The position numbers were made by a program, and so were the translations under genes. Below the pieces are notes generated by a model. That model saw only the letters and a list, made by a program, of their open reading frames with translations. It made no database searches and was not told the origin of the DNA. Source: Lathyrus oleraceus (lineage: Eukaryota; Streptophyta; Magnoliopsida; Fabales; Fabaceae). From it: a stretch of DNA of 64,000 nt. Below, piece by piece: positions 58,601 to 64,000 of this stretch (positions are counted from its first letter, which is position 1; every line of letters starts with the position of its first letter). The stretch covers positions 438,025,851 to 438,089,850 of the forward strand of contig NC_066580.1 in assembly GCF_024323335.1 (NCBI RefSeq), in the 5' to 3' direction.

Positions 58601-59711
58601 CATGTGAGATCACTTCCCTTGCTCTAATGGTGACCCCTTTATTTGGATCTCCTATAATGAGATCTTTGGGATGATCCTTTTGAACTCTGATGAAGGGTCC
58701 CTTGTTGATTTTGTCATCTTCAGGTTCAGCTTAAGGAGGTTCACTTCCCTCATTTTTGTCTGAGAAGTCAGCTGGGGAATCATTCAGAGATGTCTCGACA
58801 TCGTCTGTGACATCAGTCTGTTGGTCATCAACCACAACATTAATAGATTCCATCAATACATTAGTTCTGGAATTAAAGACCCTGTAAGCTCTGCTGTTTG
58901 TTGAGTAGCCCAGAAATATTCCCTCATCACTTTTGGGATCCAACTTCCTTCTTTGTTCACGATCAGTCAAGATATAGCATTTACTACCAAATACATGGAA
59001 GTATTTGACTGTAGGTCTTCTTCCTTTCCAAACCTCATATAGGGTCGTAGGAGTTTCTTTCTTCAATGTCACTCTGTTGTGAACATAGCAGGTTGTGTTC
59101 ATGGCTTCAGCCCAAAAATGGTAGGGTAATTTCTTAGCATGAATCATAGCTCTGGCTGATTCTTGAAGAGTTATATTTTTTCTTTCCACCACACCATTTT
59201 GTTTGGGAGTAATGGGAGATGAGAACTCATGATGAATTCCTTTTGAAGAACAAAATTCAGTAAATTTACTATTCTCAAATTCCTTCCCATGATCACTTCT
59301 AATTTTGATAACATGACTTTCCTTTTCTCTTTGAAGTTTTAGACAAAGCTCCTTGAAGACTTCAAAAACATCAGATTTTTCTCTTATAAAATTGATCCAG
59401 GTGTATCTGGAGAAGTCGTCCACCACCACATATGCATACTTCTTCCCACCAAGGCTTTCTACTTGCATGGGTCCCATCAAATCCATATGGAGGAGTTCCA
59501 AGACTTTGGTAGTGGTGTCATGTATGAGCTTCTGGTGTGACATCCTTGTCTGTTTTCCAATCTGACATTCTCCACAGATTTTTCCTTCATCAATTTTCAA
59601 GTTGGCAATTCCTCTAACAGCTTCAACAGATATGATCATCTTCATATCTTCACTTCTTCCTATTTGGCCAAGGTACACATTGAAGAGTAACCAGTTTCTT
59701 GAGAACTCCAC
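58601..59711 (-). pseudogene. SIRE-like integrase and start of the RT region
   Basis: Open minus-strand frame 59711-58731 with CGECQIGKQTRMSH, HMDLMGPM (Asp), VIKIRSDHGKEFEN (Asp) and PKQNGVVERKN (Glu): the DDE triad is intact. The His-His half of the zinc-binding HHCC motif is missing: upstream sense (YYMWSSQETGYSSMCTLAK) is in another frame and a small deletion near 59640 removed the usual WHQRFGH segment. The stop at 58731 (TAA, probably for Gln) is followed by more in-frame coding (AEPEDDKINKGP) up to the chromovirus 2 insertion, which joins to RT at 49930. Confidence 0.85.
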
Positions 59712-60279
59712 ATGTAGTAGTTGTCTTTAGACCTAACTCCTTTCATGATCATTTCATTTTCCTTGTTAGTAATCAGACATTCAGTTTACATTCAGACCTT
59801 GATCACACAGTTGACTGATGCTTATTAGATTAGTTGTTAATCCCTTAACAAGTAGGACATTATCAAGGTCAGGAACTCCAGGGCAACCCAGTTTACCAAT
59901 TCCCTTGATTTCACCCTTTGCTCCATCACCAAAGGTAACATAACTTGTGACATGGGGATGAAGGTCAGTTAGCAGGTTTTTGTTTCCAGTCATGTGTCTG
60001 GAACAACCACTGTCAAAATACCAATCTTCTTTGGCTGAAACTCTGAAGGAAGTGTGAGCTATTAGACTTGTAACATTTGTCTTAGGAACCCATTGCTTCT
60101 TGTTGATAGGCCTGTGATGTTTGGGTCTTGGTTGATATTGAGTCTGATGATGAACAGGGCTAGGATAACCATACAGCTTATAGCAGAAGGGCTTCAGGTG
60201 GCCAAATTTTCCACAGTAATGGCATTTCCATCTTTGATGTTTCCCTTTCTGATGTCTTCCCTTCTGATGTTGTGACATA
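59712..60279 (-). pseudogene. SIRE-like gag C-terminus and protease
   Basis: Minus-strand frame 60279-59781 with zinc knuckle CHYCGKFGHLKPFCYKLYGYP and aspartic protease DWYFDSGCSRHMTG, then VTFGDGAKGEIKGIG and NLISISQLCDQGLNVN. A deletion of a few codons at about 59783 shifts the frame, and the continuation (ECLITNKENEMIMKGVRS) is in another frame. N-terminal Gag is absent because an Ogre-like LTR abuts at about 60280; the first eleven or so codons of the visible ORF belong to that LTR. Confidence 0.85.
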
Positions 60280-63200
60280 TGTGTAGCGGTGTATTCGTTA
60301 CCATTGGAGATATTAACTAAATCCAAGGTAAATCATACAAAGTCGAGTCGCCACCGCACTTCTATTTATCCAAAGGAATGGTTAGAAAGCGAACAAAAAC
60401 CTATAAAGTTTTACAAACAAAACTAGCAAAAGAGGGTCAGAGATCTGGGTAAGGGGGTTGGTTATGTCATGGGAAGGTGTTAGGCACCCACAACATCCTA
60501 GGTACTCCTAGGGAGCCCTTTTCACAACTTGTTGCAAAGGTTATTGTTTATGAAAATATTTTGTGCAAACATGATTGAAGAGATGAGAAAAGAATATACA
60601 AGTTTATTTATATTTTTGTGTTTGGATGGATGAACCCATTGCCTACGTACCTTCTCATGAAAGATAAGGATCAAAACCCCGTAGTTCGGGTAACAAATTT
60701 CAAAACAGATGAGTGGATTGATTTTAAACAAAAGCCTTAAGGTCTTTCATTATCAAAGGGAGAAAACTCGACTTGAACAACCACAAGTCTACCATGTGAG
60801 AATAGCTTCGACATGCTAGTGAGGGATTATGCCCTATAATAAGCATGGAAGTCTTACAATTCAATCACTAAGGACAAAATGTGAGATTTACATCAACCAC
60901 TAAGATAATTCAGATCTATGGCTAATGCATGAAAATTTGATTAAGAAGTGAGCAAGGGCCACAAAAAGCAATTGAGTGGGTTGAATTAACCAATTAGAAG
61001 TATTCACAAAGATAGTCAAAATTGACTTAAAGTTCAATTCAAAATGAGTATTATGAAAAGAAAGTTTGAAAATCAAAGGCATAAGGCCTAGGTTTCTAAT
61101 GTTGAAAACAAGTCAAATGTTTGCACAATATTTTTCTGGTTTGGGTTAAGGATGGAGAAAGGTTAACAAAAGGATGAGGGTTAATGGATGCAACCACAAA
61201 TAGGAATTCCTTTCTCAAGATCATAGAGATGATCCAAGTAAGTTCCTTTGGATTTAGGCAACACAAGGTAAAAGCAATAAGCTAGTCTCATAAGAGAACA
61301 ACAAAACTGGAAACGGAGTGCCAATCAATGGTCTTACACCCAACTCCAAAAACAAACAGGAAACAGAAAGCCAATCAATGGTCTTACATCTAAATCCACA
61401 AAATAAAACAGGAAACAGATAGCCAATCAATGGTCTTACATCTAGCTCCACAAAACAAACAGGAAACAGATAGCCAATAAATGGTCTTACATATGACTCC
61501 TCAAACAAACAAACATGCATGAAAAGCAAACACATGAAAGATTCACAAATAAGCAAACAATCAATCAAGCATCACACTCTATATGCAAATAAGAGGCTTA
61601 GACAAGTGGTTAGGCTTTAGTCAAGGGGTCATATCAACCTCGACAAACAAGCCAAAACTGTAGGGTGTTCTGAAGCACTTAACCACTAACATTGAGAGTT
61701 AGGGTGAAGCTGATGAAAGGGAAATGAGGATTAGATCTCATGCTCTTAACCCTGGCCTGGGTGAGCTTGAATCAAAGAAGATGTGGGGATCCAGAATGAG
61801 GGACCCTATTCCACTTGACTGACTCTATACAAGATCTTGGGTGTTTATTCAAAAGCATCAGCACGTAGTGCGAGCATAATGAAAGACTCACTGATTAACG
61901 GGGGATTGATTGCTAATCCCTTTTATCTGTCAATTGCCTCTTCACTTAGAAGGACTTAACAAGTAACATGCCTCATTTAGAGGTCTTTAGGACAAAGGTA
62001 AACAATCACAATCATGGCCTCATAAGGAGGACTTCAGCCAAATGCCTGCCAAAAAGGCGACAGGACTTCCAGACTACATGGAGAAAGAGAGGTTACCTAA
62101 GTGGTAAACCAACCACAAACCAAAGCAAAGCTCAAGCAAGAGCTAAAAGCGACTAATGTACCTGTACAAAAGCCAAACAGTTAATATTTACATTCAGAAA
62201 ACCAAAACAGACAACAGAGGAATCATCCAACAATTATACACAAGGTAAGTCTCAAATGCAATCACTCAAGTGAGTTCATCACATCAAGGGACCTACAACA
62301 CAACAAAGGTTAGTAAACAAAGCAAGTGGCATCTTAAATGATGAGGCCACACTAATCATTAGTGCTAAATACCTGAAACACAAACACAATTGGTGAGTAC
62401 AAACCACTAGTACAAAGACTAGGGTCAAAGGCAAGGTAAATGACCAAAACAGAAGTCAATATTTCATATGAAGCACAATCAATCAATCAAGAAGAAAGCC
62501 TCAAAAGGACCAAAGCCAAATCATTAAGCAAAGCCATCAATTAATCAAGATAAGGCAAAGGCAAACAATGTGATCAAAATTGGACATCAAGAATAGAAAA
62601 TCCACATTAAAACAGAAATGAATCCAATGATCATGAAAATATTTATGTGCACTTTGCAATCATTTGATCATAACTTCTCAAACATTCATCAGATGATCAT
62701 GATCTTAGACTTTTTGAAAAGAGGAGAGAAAGATATTTAACTTTCATGTTGACCAAAAATCCATTTGAAGCGTCTTTGATGTTGGAAAGTTAAGTTGAAT
62801 GTGGACCAAAAACTTGCCATTTTTGGAAACTTGAAATTATAAGTCACTTTCCATTTTTGGAAACTTTTGATTTGACTTCAAAATCTTCAAGATAGATGTA
62901 TGACATGATGAACAGACCTTGTTTGAACATGAATGAGGATGTTAAGGTCAATTCCCCCAACTCAAAGTCTTCAATTGACTGTACAGTTGATTGCATGGGT
63001 CCTCAGATGACCTGAAAATGTTCTGATGAATTTGAGCCTCAACCACTTGGGGAATTTGCTCCAAAATGAACCTCTAGCTCATATAAGCTCAATATAATGA
63101 TCATGTGGTCCTCATACCAAGAAAATACCATCAGCTCTTGTACAAAGGAAATCCTTGAAGTGATTGACTTGTAGTTGCTTAGACTGCAAAACAAATGTTA

Positions 63201-63302
63201 GATGACATATTTTTGGTGCTTTTGGTTAGTGATTAAAACAAGAAAAGCAAAGATATACAATGCAAGCAATGCCTGGTGATCTCAACCACTCACAGGAGAT
63301 CC
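60280..63302 (-). repeat. Ogre-like LTR, minus strand, truncated at its 5' side
   Basis: Read on the minus strand it ends with the conserved block GTGCCTAACACCTTCC...GGATAAATAGAAGTG...GGTGGCGACTC..., matching the arrangement at the end of the Ogre LTR at 3400-3581, and stops at about CCGCTACACA (plus 60280). The rest, at least 3 kb, is AT-rich and non-coding. It contains a 4-unit tandem repeat and ends abruptly at 63302, where a plus-strand LTR begins. Boundaries are approximate; whether it is solo or part of a full element cannot be seen. Confidence 0.6.
61300..61505. repeat. Four tandem copies of a unit of about 52 bp
   Basis: Units with CAGGAAACAGATAGCCAATC and AATGGTCTTACATCTA cores at about 61308, 61357, 61409 and 61461. 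Minus-strand translation gives repeated RPLIGYLFPV, an artefact. Confidence 0.9.
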
Positions 63303-64000
63303 TGTCATACCCCAAAATTTGCCCGTTAATATTGCAAGACATTTTTCAAGGCACTCCAACTCATTTTTCAAGACATTAATCTTAAAGGAACAAAGACCCA
63401 GCACACAGGTGGCCAAATCCAGAAAATGACTTAAACTGGCTTGCTCGCTAGGCGAGCAAAATCCTTCGCCTAGCGAAGCTTGCGAATACCAGAAATTTTG
63501 GGCTTCATTCTGAGCCCATTAGGTCACAAAAGCTATTATAAATACCAAGACCTCATTCAGAAAAAGGGGACAGACAGAAAGGATACGGACAGAAACCCTA
63601 ACAGAAACAACCGAGCAAACCCTGAAGGCTAACCAAGAGAATTCAGAGCAACCCTAAAGGAAACCCTGAAGGCAACTCATCTGCACAAAGGTTACCTCCG
63701 CCCAATTCAATCCGACGCCAACCCTAAGAGTGATCTGCCAATTCAACATTGCAATTCAATTGCAAACAGGTTTGCGTTACCACTACCGTTTTATGTTCCT
63801 AATTTACATGTGACATTATGATTAAATTTCTAAACGTATCTTAGGCTTTGCATGTGGGTTTAAGTATATATGAATGTGCAAAATAATATCTTGAATGTTT
63901 AACCATGTAATTGCTGTAATGGATGCCATAGGGTGTGGAGTTTCTGAAATCGTGCTGTCATCAAACTCAGAACCCGCAGCCGTTCGCTAGCACATTGCTA
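63303..64000 (+). repeat. Ogre-type 5' LTR (start), continuing beyond the window
   Basis: TGTCATACCCCAAAATTTGC start as in the Ogre LTRs at 256 and 22452, but the following sequence differs (GCCCGTTAATATTGCAAGAC), so it is another family. GATCC at 63298-63302 is the candidate target copy. TATAAATA at 63537-63544. Two adjacent perfect hairpins at 63441-63478 lie upstream of it. A candidate splice donor AACAG|GTTTGCG occurs at about 63770. Confidence 0.8.
63441..63478. repeat. Pair of perfect GC-rich hairpins upstream of the LTR TATA box
   Basis: TTGCTCGC-TAG-GCGAGCAA (63441-63459) and CTTCGC-CTA-GCGAAG (63464-63478). Their central 11-mers TCGCTAGGCGA and TCGCCTAGCGA are reverse complements of each other, so they can also pair together. 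Confidence 0.9.

Larger units (their letters stand above)
46403..60279 (-). mobile_element. SIRE-like Ty1/copia element, minus strand, truncated and interrupted
   Basis: Reading right to left: gag zinc knuckle and protease (60279-59783), integrase (59711-58731), nested chromovirus 2 (58595-49936), RT and RNase H (49930-48383), a 0.9 kb 3' untranslated part and the 3' LTR (47474-46403). The 5' LTR and N-terminal Gag are absent because an Ogre-like LTR abuts at about 60280. No envelope-like ORF of the kind found in some SIRE elements is visible between pol and LTR. At least six in-frame stops and two frameshifts make it inactive. Confidence 0.88.

Noticed and set aside
61254..61568. 104-codon minus-strand ORF with repeated RPLIGYLFPV
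   Set aside because: Produced by a 52-bp tandem repeat whose length variation keeps one frame open; no protein family recognised.

Overview
This is plant nuclear DNA, most likely from a cool-season legume (Fabaceae; Pisum, Vicia, Lathyrus, Lens, Trifolium or Medicago relatives). The call rests on a very large Ogre-type Ty3/gypsy element, SIRE- and Angela-type Ty1/copia elements, chromodomain Ty3/gypsy elements, and ordinary plant exon/intron structure in the two host genes. No rRNA gene, complete tRNA gene, CRISPR array or prokaryotic feature is visible. About 85% of the window is transposable-element sequence, much of it nested.

Stack A (1-28818): an Angela/BARE-like copia polyprotein (1-255, resuming at 25816) is split by an Ogre-like element (256-25810, target duplication GTCAC). 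That element is itself split by a young Tekay/Del-type chromovirus (8794-16831, target duplication ACTTG) with one uninterrupted 1450-residue Gag-Pol. Removing each insert with one target copy restores the reading frame of its host. The Ogre element keeps ORF1, gag-pro, a pro-RT intron, RT-RNase H-archaeal-type RNase H-integrase and a 3' hairpin-repeat region, but carries several stops and two internal coding deletions.

Middle (28819-40700): a MAIN-like/plant-mobile-domain fragment, a group of CGGAGATGCATCTCCG palindromes, a 1.9 kb hAT-type element with 8-bp target duplications, a CT/TA microsatellite, a TRIM-like LTR array, a 110-bp duplication, and a decayed Tat-type Ty3/gypsy element with gag-pro remnants and an antisense ORF remnant but no RT or integrase.

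Host genes (40756-45091): an intact four-exon class III peroxidase (PRX64-like, + strand) and an intact seven-exon METTL23-like methyltransferase (- strand). They are convergent, with Mutator-type and Stowaway-like MITEs in an intron and between them. I assembled the methyltransferase exon by exon because no long ORF reveals it.

Stack B (45500-64000): an unknown small ORF and the end of a Mutator transposase pseudogene, then a minus-strand SIRE-like copia (3' LTR 46403-47474, RNase H, RT, integrase, protease, gag zinc knuckle). The copia is interrupted by a second chromovirus (49936-58595, target duplication GCAGC, one nonsense codon) and truncated upstream by an Ogre-like LTR on the minus strand (about 60280-63302). 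A plus-strand Ogre-type LTR then begins at 63303.

Most interesting signals: (i) the Ogre 3' region holds about 18 short hairpins with a shared loop and arms that differ between units yet stay complementary, in a roughly 219-bp higher-order repeat; (ii) the two chromoviruses share a nearly identical pol but have different gag and LTRs, with a sharp breakpoint; (iii) each of their LTRs carries its own dense palindrome array (GTTAACCGGTTAAC or ACGCGT cores) inside a candidate LTR-encoded leader intron.
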